A stretch of 28,531 nucleotides of DNA from an uncultured Alphaproteobacteria bacterium (GCA_944390185.1 CALXPA010000004.1:1-28531), one strand, 5' to 3'; shown: positions 20,165 to 28,531, numbered from the stretch's first letter. A program made the numbers and translations. Notes: generated by a model not told the origin, from the sequence alone.

Positions 20165-21154
20165 ATGCAAAACACTGAACGATTTTTGGATCCAAATATC
20201 CCAGACGACATGGCAGTCTCTATTCGTCCGCGTGTGTTGACGGACTTTATCGGCCATGACGCGTTAAAGCAGAATTTGTCTGTGTTTATATCGGGCGCAA
20301 AATCGCGCGGCGAAGCGATGGACCATGTGTTGTTGTATGGGCCACCGGGGCTGGGCAAAACAACGCTGGCGCATATTGTGGCGAATGAATTGGGGACAAA
20401 TTTTCGGGCGACGGCCGCGCCGATGTTGACTAAACAGGGGGATCTGGCGGCGATATTAACGTCGCTGGAACCGATGGACGTGTTGTTCATTGATGAAATT
20501 CACCGTTTGCCGACCGCCATCGAAGAAGTATTATATTCGGCGATGGAAGATTTTAAATTGGATATCATGCTGGGCGAAGGGCCGTCCGCGAAAAGCGTGC
20601 GTATCGACCTGCCCCCGTTTACGTTGGTGGGGGCGACAACACGTACGGGGCTGTTGTCGAATCCATTACGTGACAGGTTCGGAATCGATTTACGGTTATC
20701 ATTCTATGCCACAGATGATTTGGCGCGTATCATTGTGCGCAGTGCAAATATCTTGGGCATGCCAATCGATGCCGATGGTGCGCATATGTTGGCACGCAGT
20801 GCGCGTGGTACCCCGCGTATTGCCAATCGTTTATTAAAACGGGCACGTGATTTTGCAACCGCACTGGGGCGTACAGAAATATCTGTGGATACAATACGGA
20901 CCACGCTGGTTCAGTTGCATATTGACGACAGCGGACTGGACGAGATTGATCGTGAATACATGACCGCGATTATTCGGCACTATGCGGGTGGGCCCGTTGG
21001 AATTGAAAATCTGGCGGCGGCGTTATCAGAACCCGTTGATACAATCGAAGATGTTATTGAACCATACCTGATGCAATTGGGGTTCGTCCAGCGTACGCCA
21101 CGTGGGCGCGTCATCACAGATGCAGGATACAGACATTTGGGGTTGGAAAAATGA
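20165..21154 (+). CDS. ruvB: Holliday junction branch-migration ATPase RuvB
   Basis: A 329-aa AAA+ motor, normal length. Walker A GPPGLGKTT (59-67), Walker B VLFIDEIHRL, sensor region LVGATTRTGLLSNPLRDRFG, and the C-terminal winged-helix domain (VDTIEDVIEPYLMQLGFVQRTPRGR). RuvB hexamers pump DNA through the RuvA-Holliday junction complex in recombination repair. No ruvA or ruvC is in the window, so this copy is separated from its usual partners. It overlaps the next gene by 4 bases (ATGA). Confidence 0.97.
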   Translation: MQNTERFLDPNIPDDMAVSIRPRVLTDFIGHDALKQNLSVFISGAKSRGEAMDHVLLYGPPGLGKTTLAHIVANELGTNFRATAAPMLTKQGDLAAILTSLEPMDVLFIDEIHRLPTAIEEVLYSAMEDFKLDIMLGEGPSAKSVRIDLPPFTLVGATTRTGLLSNPLRDRFGIDLRLSFYATDDLARIIVRSANILGMPIDADGAHMLARSARGTPRIANRLLKRARDFATALGRTEISVDTIRTTLVQLHIDDSGLDEIDREYMTAIIRHYAGGPVGIENLAAALSEPVDTIEDVIEPYLMQLGFVQRTPRGRVITDAGYRHLGLEK

Positions 21155-21528
21155 AAGTCTGGCGATTCCCGTTTACAATTGCGTATGCGGATACAGATGC
21201 CGGTGGCATTGCATATCATGGGTGCTATATAGAAATTGCCGAACGCGCACGTATGGATGTCTTGCGCGGGATTAAGATTCCAAACGGTGATTTGGGATTT
21301 GTTATTCGGGATTTGAATATTCGTTATATTCGACCGCTGTTTCTGGGTGATGAGTTTGTTGTCGAAACAGTGGTGACTAAATTTGGTGCGGCATCGATGT
21401 CGGTCGAACAAAAGTTCGTGAAAGACGGTGCAATTTGTGCTATACTGTCGGGCACGGCGGCGTATATTGGCGCAAATCTGATGCCTGCGCGAATACCGGA
21501 ATCTGTGGCGGCACCGTTCAAAGAATAA
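21151..21528 (+). CDS. ybgC: YbgC-type acyl-CoA thioesterase
   Basis: A 125-aa hotdog-fold thioesterase. The active-site motif YADTDAGGIAYHGCYI carries the catalytic Asp16 and the following His. E. coli YbgC hydrolyses short acyl-CoA or acyl-ACP thioesters and is the first gene of the ybgC-tolQRAB-pal operon. The same order ybgC-tolQ-tolR-tolA here supports orthology. Translationally coupled to ruvB by ATGA; 24 bases before tolQ. Confidence 0.94.
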   Translation: MKVWRFPFTIAYADTDAGGIAYHGCYIEIAERARMDVLRGIKIPNGDLGFVIRDLNIRYIRPLFLGDEFVVETVVTKFGAASMSVEQKFVKDGAICAILSGTAAYIGANLMPARIPESVAAPFKE

Positions 21529-21552
21529 ATTTTGCAGCAAAGGAAGGAAAAA

Positions 21553-22065
21553 ATGACAAATGCGTTTTCTTTAACAACTTTATTCACCGGCGATTTGATG
21601 ACGCTGTTCATATCAGTGGTCTTGGTGCTGGGCAGTGTGATTTCTTGGGCGGTTATAATTGAAAAAATCCGTATGTGGCATTTTCAAAAAAAGCACCCGG
21701 TCCAGGTCAAGGGTTCTGATAATCTGGCGGTGATTGCAGACAGATTAATTCGCCCGTTTGACAGAAATTTATGGTTTTTATCAATGCTGTCATATGTGGC
21801 GCCGTTTATCGGGCTGTTTGGTACCATATGGGGGGTGATGGATTCTTTTTCGTCAATCGGTATTAACCAATCTGTGTCGATTGGTGTTATTGCCCCTGGA
21901 TTGGCGACGGCGCTGGGGACGACGGCGCTGGGGTTAATTGCCGCAGTGCCGGCGGCGATCGCGTATCAGTATTTCAGCAAAAAGTCTGATGATTTGTATG
22001 ACAGACTGACCGAACGCTGTAAAGAATTGAAAACAGAAAATTTGTCCAAGAGCAAACGGGGATAA
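21553..22065 (+). CDS. tolQ: TolQ proton channel subunit, short form
   Basis: A 170-aa MotA/TolQ/ExbB family protein. The ATG at 21553 follows AAGGAAGG. TM1 is at about 15-37. TM2 and TM3 are in SYVAPFIGLFGTIWGVMDSF and GVIAPGLATALGTTALGLIAAVPAAIAYQYF, both with family-typical residues. E. coli TolQ is 230 aa; the difference lies mostly in the cytoplasmic loop between TM1 and TM2, here about 45 residues against roughly 95. With TolR it converts proton motive force into motion of TolA during outer-membrane constriction at division. Confidence 0.93.
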   Translation: MTNAFSLTTLFTGDLMTLFISVVLVLGSVISWAVIIEKIRMWHFQKKHPVQVKGSDNLAVIADRLIRPFDRNLWFLSMLSYVAPFIGLFGTIWGVMDSFSSIGINQSVSIGVIAPGLATALGTTALGLIAAVPAAIAYQYFSKKSDDLYDRLTERCKELKTENLSKSKRG

Positions 22066-22067
22066 TA

Positions 22068-22472
22068 ATGTCGCGCAGAAGAATTAGAAACACGGACGCC
22101 AGTATATCACTGACCCCGATGATTGATATTATGACGGTGTTGTTGGCGGTGTTTATGGTTACAACGCCTATGTTAACGACGGGGATTGATTTGAATCTGC
22201 CGCGGGCGGGAAATTCGGCGCTGTCGGGTAATGACCATGCAATTCAAATTAGCGTTGATGCCGCCGGTCGTTACTATGTCGGGCGGACCCAGTTGTCGCG
22301 TGATGACGCTGTTGCGCGTGTGGTCGCGATGCGTGGCGAAAATCCAGATCTGACAATCATGATAAATGGTGATGAATCCGCAGATTATGGCGCTGTGATG
22401 GCAATGATGGGAAAATTGAAAGACGCCGGATTCCAGCGGGTCGGATTACGAACACAATTAGATGTGGACTAG
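22068..22472 (+). CDS. tolR: TolR/ExbD-type proton channel subunit
   Basis: A 134-aa protein with the N-terminal basic start (MSRRRIR), one transmembrane helix containing the essential channel aspartate (Asp20 in LTPMIDIMTVLLAVFMV), and a periplasmic domain with DLNLPRAG and the ExbD/TolR-type sequence GENPDLTIMINGDESADYGAVM. Two bases after tolQ, nine before tolA. Length and motifs are normal for TolR. Confidence 0.95.
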   Translation: MSRRRIRNTDASISLTPMIDIMTVLLAVFMVTTPMLTTGIDLNLPRAGNSALSGNDHAIQISVDAAGRYYVGRTQLSRDDAVARVVAMRGENPDLTIMINGDESADYGAVMAMMGKLKDAGFQRVGLRTQLDVD

Positions 22473-22481
22473 GCATACAGT

Positions 22482-23273
22482 ATGAATCTTGGGACCAGAT
22501 TTTCATCAGAAAACGTTTTGATGTCGGTGTGCGGACACCTGGTGTTGGTGGCGCTGATGGTGACATCGTTTGTCGTTATCGTTGATCGGGCACAATTGGT
22601 CGCGCCTGACAGAATTGAAATATATGAAATTGATCTGGATGCGGTAAAGGTCAGCGGTGATGAAACAATACTGCGTAACGTAAATGCGGATGCGTCTGTT
22701 GAACCAGATGTGCCCCAGCCACAATCAGAGACACCAGATGCGCCCGTCCTGGACACGCCGGCGGAACCGGTCCCAGATGACGAACCAGATGCGCCAATTA
22801 CAGAACCCAGTATGGTTGATGATGCCCCTGTGCCGGATGTGCCAGAACCGGTTGTGCAACCAGTAGAACAGCCGTCTGATGCGACAAAGGCAGATGATGC
22901 GCCCAAAAAGAAAAAAACAGTTATTCGGGTGAATCGTGAAACAATGTCTTTGAATCGTACAATGACTGTGTCTGTGGTTGATGCGTTGCGGGTTGCGATG
23001 ACGCGGTGTTGGAACATTGATACGTCGCGGGATGATATTGGCGATATTCGTGCGGTGGCGCATTTGACGATGCGGCGTAATGGTACGGTGCGTGATGTGT
23101 GGTTTGAATCGGCGGCACGTGCCGATACAGACCCGGCATTTGCGTATGTGCTGGACACGATTCGCAGTGCGATAAATGCGTGCCAACCGTTCAGGATGCT
23201 GCCGGAAAATGAATTTGAACATTGGGAAAAGATACAGTTGACATTTTATCCAACCCAGGGCAAGGTTATGTAA
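22482..23273 (+). CDS. tolA: TolA-like protein with proline-rich acidic stem
   Basis: A 263-aa protein. An N-terminal transmembrane helix (about 14-36, VLMSVCGHLVLVALMVTSFV) anchors it in the inner membrane. Residues 65-145 form an acidic, Pro-rich stem (many PDxP/EPV units) ending in KKKK, unlike the long Ala/Lys helical stem of E. coli TolA. The C-terminal 110 residues match the alphaproteobacterial TolA C-terminal domain (RVAMTRCWNIDTSR, AVAHLTMRRNGTVRDVWFESAAR, AINACQPFRMLP), which binds TolB/Pal across the envelope. Assignment rests on the C-terminus and on the position after tolQR. Neither tolB nor pal follows; a strong terminator does. Confidence 0.88.
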   Translation: MNLGTRFSSENVLMSVCGHLVLVALMVTSFVVIVDRAQLVAPDRIEIYEIDLDAVKVSGDETILRNVNADASVEPDVPQPQSETPDAPVLDTPAEPVPDDEPDAPITEPSMVDDAPVPDVPEPVVQPVEQPSDATKADDAPKKKKTVIRVNRETMSLNRTMTVSVVDALRVAMTRCWNIDTSRDDIGDIRAVAHLTMRRNGTVRDVWFESAARADTDPAFAYVLDTIRSAINACQPFRMLPENEFEHWEKIQLTFYPTQGKVM

Positions 23274-23303
23274 AAAACACGGGGCCTCGCCCCGTGTTTT
23301 TTT
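23272..23303 (+). terminator. Terminator of the ruvB-tol operon
   Basis: Perfect 14-bp stem (CACGGGGC/GCCCCGTG extended by A6/T6), loop CTC, then T residues; begins at the tolA stop codon. Confidence 0.92.
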
Positions 23304-23385
23304 AATATACAGTGTACAAAGTCCATGGCGCGAATGACGTATCGCGCGGGTGATAAAATTTTTTGTTTTTTTGATAATAATGTGG

Positions 23386-23415
23386 TTGCCCTGGGGGCGG
23401 ATTTTTTGCTATTGT
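23386..23415 (+). promoter_or_regulatory. dnaE promoter
   Basis: -35 TTGCCC (23386-23391), 18-bp spacer, -10 TATTGT (23410-23415). The predicted start falls at or one base before the dnaE ATG (23422), so the message may have no leader. Confidence 0.5.
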
Positions 23416-23421
23416 CGGGGC

Positions 23422-26400
23422 ATGGAAAATCAGTTCATTCATCTTCGTGTGCATTCGCGGATTTCAATCGGGGCCGGTACCCTGAAGATAAAGCAAATTC
23501 CCGAATTGTGTATCGCAAACGGAATGTTTGGGTGCGCGCTGACGGATACGAATATGATGTCGGGCTGTGCCGAGTTTTCTGACGTGATGCCGAAAAATCA
23601 TGTCCAGCCAATTATTGGTACAGAAATCACATTGAACCAGCATAATGTTGACCCGGGAATTCTGCGCATAAATGCGCTGTCGCGTATTGTGTTGCTGGCC
23701 CAGAATCACGAAGGATATCTGAATCTGTGCGAATTAAGTCGCGTGATGTATATGCGTACAGAAAACCATCATCTGGGGCCGTATATTACATTTGATGAAC
23801 TGGTGGTGCACAGTGCGGGGCTGATTTGTCTGTCGGGGGCGCATACGGGGCCAATTGGCATGGCGATACTGAACGATCAGAATGCGTTGGCGCGGGATTA
23901 CGCCCGGCGGTTTGTTGATGTTTTTGGTAATCGTTTCTATATGGAAATCCAGCGGCACGGATTGGCGGACGAAATCAAGACTGAACCAGAATTTTTGAAA
24001 ATTGCACTGGAATTAAACATACCTATTGTTGCGACAAATGATGTGGAATTCGCCACACCCCATGATTACGAGGCTGAAGATGCGTTAAGTTGCGTCTTGG
24101 GCCAGACCAAGGTTATTGACCCAGACAGACCGCGCAAGTCGTCTGAACAATATTTTAAATCGTCTGCTGAAATGTCAGAATTGTTTTCTGATTTACCAGA
24201 GGCAATAGAAAACACGGTAAATATCGCCCGGCGATGTGCGTTTATGGTTAATGTACATGAAAAGCCGTTATTGCCGCGATTCGGTGATGACTTGGAACAA
24301 GAATGTCAGATGCTGCGTGATCATACTATGGCCGGATTGGCGAAAAATTTGGCCCAGCATGGAATTACTGATACGGCGCCATATTATGAACAGGCAGAAT
24401 TTGAACTGGGGGTCATTATTAATATGGGATTCCCGGGATATTTCTTGATTGTTGCAGACTATATTGATTGGTGTCGGCGCAATGATATTTTGACAGGCCC
24501 TGGTCGTGGTTCTGGGGCGGGATCTATTGTTGCGTGGGCGTTGGGGATTACGCATGTTAACCCGCTGCAGTATGGGTTGCTGTTCGAACGTTTTTTGAAC
24601 CCGGACCGTATATCTATGCCCGATTTTGACGTGGATTTTGAACCCACGGGTATTGAACGCGTTTTGGCGTATATTTGTGACAAATATGGGCATGATTCTG
24701 TGTGTCGAATAATTACATTCGGCAGTCTGCAGGCGCGTGGCGCGATTCGTGATATTGGGCGTGTGTATGGAATACCGTATTCTAAGTCTGACCGACTGTC
24801 GAAGCTGATTCCCCAAGATGCGAAAACACTGAAAGATGCAGTCGATGCGTCACCAGAAATCCAGACCGTGTTACAAACTGATGACGATATGAACAAGGTT
24901 GTAACAATCGCCGAAGAACTGGAAGGGTCGTTGCGCAACCTGGGCCAGCATGCGTGTGGCGTTGTTATTGGTGACCGGCCCACAACAAAAATTGCCCCAG
25001 TCTATCGCGACCCAGCGAATGCGCTGCCATCGTGCCAGTTTGACGGGCATTATCTGGAATCATCGGGGTTAATCAAGTTTGACTTTTTGGGACTGGAAAC
25101 ACTGGCGATATTAAAATATGCGATAAAACTGATTCAGCAAACACGCGGAATAAATATTGACTTGGATAAAATTCCAACAGATGACCCAAAAACCATGAAG
25201 TTGTGGCAGGCAGGCCTGACCGAAGGGATATTCCAATTCGATGCGCCGTTCGTTCAACAGACACTGCGGAAAATGCATCCGACCAGTTTCTTGGAAATAT
25301 CGGCGTTAAATGCGCTGAACCGGCCGGGGCCAATCGCCTTTATTCCGCAATTTATTGCGCGTATGCATGGCGAAGAAAAAGTGGAATATGTGCATCCGCG
25401 CGCCGAACCTATATTGAAAGAAACATACGGCATTATTGTGTACCAGGAACAGGTTATGCAATTAACACGCGCGTTGGCAGGATTTACCCGCGGGCAATCT
25501 GATAACGTGCGCAAGGCGATGGGTAAAAAAATCGCCAAAATGTTGGATGAATTAGAGGGCAAGTTCTATGACGGGTGTGAAAAAGAACAAACGTTGACCC
25601 GTGACCAGGCGTCTGCACTGTGGGAACAATTCAAGGAATTTGCAAAATATGCGTTTAACAAGTCGCATGCTGTGGCATATTCTATTGTCGCGAACGAATG
25701 TGCATATCTAAAGGCGAATTATACCCCTGAATTTCTGGCGGCGTCGATGTCCAGTAATTTGAATGATACAGATCAACTGGCGCTGTTTGTGGACGATGCC
25801 AAGACAAATTTCGGCATCCAAATTGTCGCCCCAGATATTAATAAAAGTGAATCTTTGTTTACTGTGCGGGATGGAAAAATCATATATGCGTTGGCGGCAA
25901 TAAAGGGTGTCGGAACAGTCGCCACAGATGCCATCGTCGCAGAACGTAATGCAAATGGAAAATTTAAAAATTTGACTGATTTTGCAAAACGGTGCGCACC
26001 AATTATTAACAAACGTATTCTGGAAGCGTTCGCAAAGGTTGGTGTCTTGGATTCGCTGGAACCAAATCGTGCGGCGATATTTATGAATGCAGATGCGATT
26101 TTGTCGTATGCGTCAAAGTCGCGCGATGGTGGAAATTTACTATCATTGTTTGCAAATACGGTCGAAGATGATGTTGCCGAAGACAGACTGAAAAAAAATC
26201 TGCCGCGTACAACACCATGGACATTCGCCCAGCGTTTGGAAAACGAATTATCGGCGTTGGGATTCTATATATCGGCACACCCGTTGGATCAGTACAAGCA
26301 TTTAATCCAGCGGGCAAATCTGGCCACCAGTGCGACACTGGGCGAGATGGGGGACCGGAAACAGGTCCAGATTGCCGCAACCGTTGGGTCTTTTTCACGG

Positions 26401-26832
26401 CGTCGGACCAAGGCAGGCAAGGATATGATTACCATAAACGCATCAGACAGCTTTGGTAACATTGATGCGGTCGCATTCGGCCAGGCGGCGTCTGATTTCG
26501 CCCAGATATTATCGAACGAGACGTTGGTTTTGATATCGGGCAAAACGTCGTGTCGCGATGACAGGGTTTCAATATTCGTTGATTCTATTATACCGCTGAC
26601 ACAATGGGTGGCAAAAATTGCGAAAAAAATTACGCTGGACATATACGATGGGCGCGTGTTGGCGGATGTAAAAAAGGCAATCGGCGCGTTGCGGCCGGGT
26701 CTGACCCGGGTGGTGCTGAATCTGCATGGCGCGGACAAGGTTGCGGCAATGATGCTGCCTGGGGGTGTTGAATTGGGGGCAACAACGGCGACGGATTTTA
26801 TTAATCTGGGTATCAAGGTGGAAATAGAATAA
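23422..26832 (+). CDS. dnaE: DNA polymerase III alpha subunit
   Basis: A 1136-aa replicative polymerase, close to the usual 1160. I start it at the ATG at 23422, giving MENQFIHLRVHS, which matches the DnaE N-terminus; the open frame upstream is hydrophobic junk through the promoter. The PHP domain is at 1-270 (HLRVHS, ALTDTN, PIIGTEITL) and looks partly degenerate. The palm has PGRGSGAGS (about 361) and catalytic aspartates in MPDFDVDFE (401, 403), with the third in the FDFLGLETL region (about 555). A tandem HhH follows (about 820-890), then an OB domain (about 975-1060, RRRTKAGKDMITINASD). It synthesises chromosomal DNA in the holoenzyme. The next gene starts one base after its stop. Confidence 0.96.
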   Translation: MENQFIHLRVHSRISIGAGTLKIKQIPELCIANGMFGCALTDTNMMSGCAEFSDVMPKNHVQPIIGTEITLNQHNVDPGILRINALSRIVLLAQNHEGYLNLCELSRVMYMRTENHHLGPYITFDELVVHSAGLICLSGAHTGPIGMAILNDQNALARDYARRFVDVFGNRFYMEIQRHGLADEIKTEPEFLKIALELNIPIVATNDVEFATPHDYEAEDALSCVLGQTKVIDPDRPRKSSEQYFKSSAEMSELFSDLPEAIENTVNIARRCAFMVNVHEKPLLPRFGDDLEQECQMLRDHTMAGLAKNLAQHGITDTAPYYEQAEFELGVIINMGFPGYFLIVADYIDWCRRNDILTGPGRGSGAGSIVAWALGITHVNPLQYGLLFERFLNPDRISMPDFDVDFEPTGIERVLAYICDKYGHDSVCRIITFGSLQARGAIRDIGRVYGIPYSKSDRLSKLIPQDAKTLKDAVDASPEIQTVLQTDDDMNKVVTIAEELEGSLRNLGQHACGVVIGDRPTTKIAPVYRDPANALPSCQFDGHYLESSGLIKFDFLGLETLAILKYAIKLIQQTRGINIDLDKIPTDDPKTMKLWQAGLTEGIFQFDAPFVQQTLRKMHPTSFLEISALNALNRPGPIAFIPQFIARMHGEEKVEYVHPRAEPILKETYGIIVYQEQVMQLTRALAGFTRGQSDNVRKAMGKKIAKMLDELEGKFYDGCEKEQTLTRDQASALWEQFKEFAKYAFNKSHAVAYSIVANECAYLKANYTPEFLAASMSSNLNDTDQLALFVDDAKTNFGIQIVAPDINKSESLFTVRDGKIIYALAAIKGVGTVATDAIVAERNANGKFKNLTDFAKRCAPIINKRILEAFAKVGVLDSLEPNRAAIFMNADAILSYASKSRDGGNLLSLFANTVEDDVAEDRLKKNLPRTTPWTFAQRLENELSALGFYISAHPLDQYKHLIQRANLATSATLGEMGDRKQVQIAATVGSFSRRRTKAGKDMITINASDSFGNIDAVAFGQAASDFAQILSNETLVLISGKTSCRDDRVSIFVDSIIPLTQWVAKIAKKITLDIYDGRVLADVKKAIGALRPGLTRVVLNLHGADKVAAMMLPGGVELGATTATDFINLGIKVEIE

Positions 26833-26833
26833 T

Positions 26834-27679
26834 ATGAAACATATACCGGTATTATTGGACAGTGTTATGCGTGCGTTGGGTGATGTACGTGACAAGACGA
26901 TAATTGATGCCACATTTGGGGCCGGTGGGTATTCGCGGGCGTTCTTGGGCGCGGGTGCGCGCGTGGTGGCGTTTGACAGGGATCCGAATGTTGTGGCGGA
27001 TGCAGATGCGTTGCATCGCGAATATGGTGACAGGTTTGTGTTTCTGCCCTGCCCGTTTTCTGGGATTGCCGGATTAAGTGACGTTTATGACGCGATTGTG
27101 TTTGATTTGGGGATTTCGTCGATGCAGATTGATATCGCGGCGCGTGGTTTTTCTTTTCGTGGTGATGGGCCGTTGGACATGCGTATGTCGGCGCGTGGTG
27201 ATACGGCGGCTGATTTTATCCAGACGGCATCTGTTGATGAACTGGCCGATATTTTGCGCCGATATGGCGATGTGCGGCATGCCGGGGCACTGGCGCGCAA
27301 AATAAAAGATGCGGCGCCCCAGACAACATTTGAATTGCGTGACCTGGTTGCAAATCCGCGTGATGTGGCGCCGGTGTTCCAGGCGTTGCGTATCGCCGTT
27401 AATGACGAGATGGGCGAACTGACCCGTGCATTGGATGCGGTTCCAGCGCGGCTGGGGGTTGGTGGAAAATGCATATGCGTCACATTTCATTCAATCGAAG
27501 ACAGAATTGTAAAAAACACATTTCGTGCGTGGACAACGGCGCCGGGTGATCCGCGTATACCGTCTGGGGCGACGCCAGAATTTACACTGGTCCGCACGGT
27601 CACGCCCACCGCGGCCGAAGTTGCGTCTAATCCCCGCGCACGCAGTGCACATATGCGCGGCGTGATAAAATCATATTGA
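26834..27679 (+). CDS. rsmH: 16S rRNA (cytosine1402-N4)-methyltransferase
   Basis: A 281-aa protein of the RsmH/MraW family. SAM-binding motif DATFGAGGYSRAFL (residues 25-38), FDRDP acidic loop, FDLGISSMQID and GPLDMRMS family signatures, and the FHSIEDRIVK motif near residue 220. It methylates C1402 in the ribosomal P site. In most bacteria rsmH opens the division and cell-wall cluster (ftsL, ftsI, mur genes); here it directly follows dnaE by one base and no dcw genes come after it. Slightly shorter than E. coli RsmH (313 aa) with all motifs present. Confidence 0.96.
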   Translation: MKHIPVLLDSVMRALGDVRDKTIIDATFGAGGYSRAFLGAGARVVAFDRDPNVVADADALHREYGDRFVFLPCPFSGIAGLSDVYDAIVFDLGISSMQIDIAARGFSFRGDGPLDMRMSARGDTAADFIQTASVDELADILRRYGDVRHAGALARKIKDAAPQTTFELRDLVANPRDVAPVFQALRIAVNDEMGELTRALDAVPARLGVGGKCICVTFHSIEDRIVKNTFRAWTTAPGDPRIPSGATPEFTLVRTVTPTAAEVASNPRARSAHMRGVIKSY

Positions 27680-27740
27680 CCCATAAACAGAATTTTTTGT
27701 ACGATTAGGTAAATTGAACGGAAAGCAAAGGAAAATGCAC

Positions 27741-28250
27741 ATGAAAAAAATATTTACATCAGTATTACTTGCCATGTTCGCGATTATTGCGGTGGCGCCT
27801 GGGGCGATGGCGGTGTGTCCGGTATGTACGGTTGCGGTTGGCGCCGGACTGGAAGGGATGCGTCTGTTGGGGGTTGATGACGTTATCACTGGGATTTGGG
27901 CTGGGGCGTTGACGCTGTCGCTGTTTATGTGGACGGCGGGCTGGCTGAAAAAGCGCGGCGTGACCAACATCTGGCTGCAGATTGTGTTGCCGTTTGTTGT
28001 GTACTATGGGTTATTGGCGGCGGTTTATGCGTTGCCGGGTGTCACATTTGGTGCGACGACATTGTGGGGGATGGATAGATTCTTATTGGGGATTATTGTT
28101 GGTACAGTTGCGTTTTATCTGGGGGCGCGTTGGTATGCCAAGATAAAGCGTGATAATGGCGGACATGCAAAGTTCGCGTTTCAAAAGGTCGTTGTACCAT
28201 TATCGTTCTTGATTGTGGTGTCAATTGTGTTCTGGTTGATAACCATGTAA
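27741..28250 (+). CDS. Multispanning membrane protein with CPVC motif, unknown function
   Basis: A 169-aa protein. The ATG at 27741 is chosen over the ATG at 27735 because AAAGGAAA then has a normal spacing. A signal-like N-terminus (ends GAMA|VCP near 25) is followed at once by CPVCTVAVGAGLEG, then GVDDVITGIWAGALT and four hydrophobic segments (about 48-64, 77-97, 109-126, 145-167). The CxxC at the expected mature N-terminus could be a redox or metal site on the outer face. From memory, similar CPVCT...GVDD membrane proteins occur in candidate phyla bacteria; I cannot confirm this here. It is followed 35 bases later by another unknown gene and probably forms an operon with it. Confidence 0.72.
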   Translation: MKKIFTSVLLAMFAIIAVAPGAMAVCPVCTVAVGAGLEGMRLLGVDDVITGIWAGALTLSLFMWTAGWLKKRGVTNIWLQIVLPFVVYYGLLAAVYALPGVTFGATTLWGMDRFLLGIIVGTVAFYLGARWYAKIKRDNGGHAKFAFQKVVVPLSFLIVVSIVFWLITM

Positions 28251-28285
28251 CAGAATGTCGCAGAAAAGAAAGAAAGGAAAAAATC

Positions 28286-28531
28286 ATGACAGCAAAACAA
28301 AATTCCAAGAATGTAAAACGTCCGGCGACCAAAAAAGCTGCGTCACGGGCGACGCGTGAAAAAATGACACTGCAGGACATGATTGCACGTGTGGACGCGT
28401 CCAAGAAAGTAAATCCGCTGGATTTATCGTCTGACCAGGATTTGTCTATTGCACTGATGAATTTGATTTCACTGGAAGAACATTTCTTTTTCAGTGGCGC
28501 CAAGACACAAAAAACCGGATTTTACGATTTG
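28286..28531 (+). CDS. Unknown protein, 3' end cut by the window
   Basis: The first 82 codons of a gene starting at the ATG at 28286 behind AAAGGAAA. Residues 1-27 are a basic Lys/Ala/Arg tail (NVKRPATKKAASRATREK), then a helical region with DLSSDQDLSIALMNLISLEE and HFFFSGAKTQKTGFYD. There is no signal peptide, so it is probably cytoplasmic and helical, possibly a four-helix protein. Its closeness to the CPVC membrane protein suggests a shared function. The rest of the gene lies outside the window. Confidence 0.7.
   Translation, partial: MTAKQNSKNVKRPATKKAASRATREKMTLQDMIARVDASKKVNPLDLSSDQDLSIALMNLISLEEHFFFSGAKTQKTGFYDL

Noticed and set aside
23350..23421. Longer N-terminus for DnaE
   Set aside because: The extra 24 residues are encoded by the promoter region and are hydrophobic; family alignment supports the start at 23422.

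Overview
The window reads as chromosome of an alphaproteobacterium, probably a host-associated lineage with a modest genome. The main evidence is a full-length GcrA cell-cycle regulator (a family essentially confined to Alphaproteobacteria), an alphaproteobacterial-type TolA C-terminus, a ribosomal protein S9 with a Lys/Ala-rich N-terminal extension, and tRNA genes with encoded CCA ends. Many proteins are exported and cysteine-containing with no family I recognise, which fits gut-type alphaproteobacteria; the lineage assignment is inference. Genes are tightly packed, with short hairpin terminators in most gaps and sigma70-like promoters with 16-18 bp spacers.

Layout. 1-430: tRNA-Ala(CGC) missing its first base at the window edge, tRNA-Leu(TAA), tRNA-Val(CAC). 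428-4982 (minus): a prepilin peptidase gene leading three large exported proteins of unknown function, then a small exported protein with its own promoter. 5056-7755 (plus, divergent): gcrA and a 700-aa coiled-coil/single-TM protein whose extracytoplasmic tail shares a cysteine module with one exported protein across the divergent promoter. 7759-8375: a cysteine-rich gene remnant, two 56-bp direct repeats carrying a tRNA-Pro 3' end plus terminator, a structured 137-bp spacer, and the intact tRNA-Pro(GGG). 8495-12749: acpS, a 57-aa membrane protein, an adenylate kinase-like gene, rpsA, a SlyB-like lipoprotein and an unknown protein. 12913-16321 (minus): thyA, tig, rpsI, rplM. 16437-19342 (minus): an OmpR-type two-component pair and an exported unknown. 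19502-23273 (plus): an alpha/beta-hydrolase-fold protein without its catalytic residues, ruvB, a YbgC-type thioesterase, tolQ, tolR, tolA. 23422-28531 (plus): dnaE, rsmH, a four-segment membrane protein with a CPVC motif, and a gene cut by the window end.

How the genes work together. The housekeeping parts cover translation (tRNAs, rpsA, rpsI, rplM, rsmH, tig), replication/repair and dTMP supply (dnaE, ruvB, thyA), lipid carrier activation (acpS) and envelope constriction (tolQRA). The most unusual part is 428-8064: a divergent promoter whose two -10 boxes overlap, with a GANTC site (the CcrM methylation/GcrA recognition sequence) in the gcrA promoter, drives gcrA one way and a peptidase plus exported-protein operon the other. 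The shared Cys module on both sides suggests a surface structure tied to cell-cycle control. That idea is a hypothesis from the sequence, not an identification.
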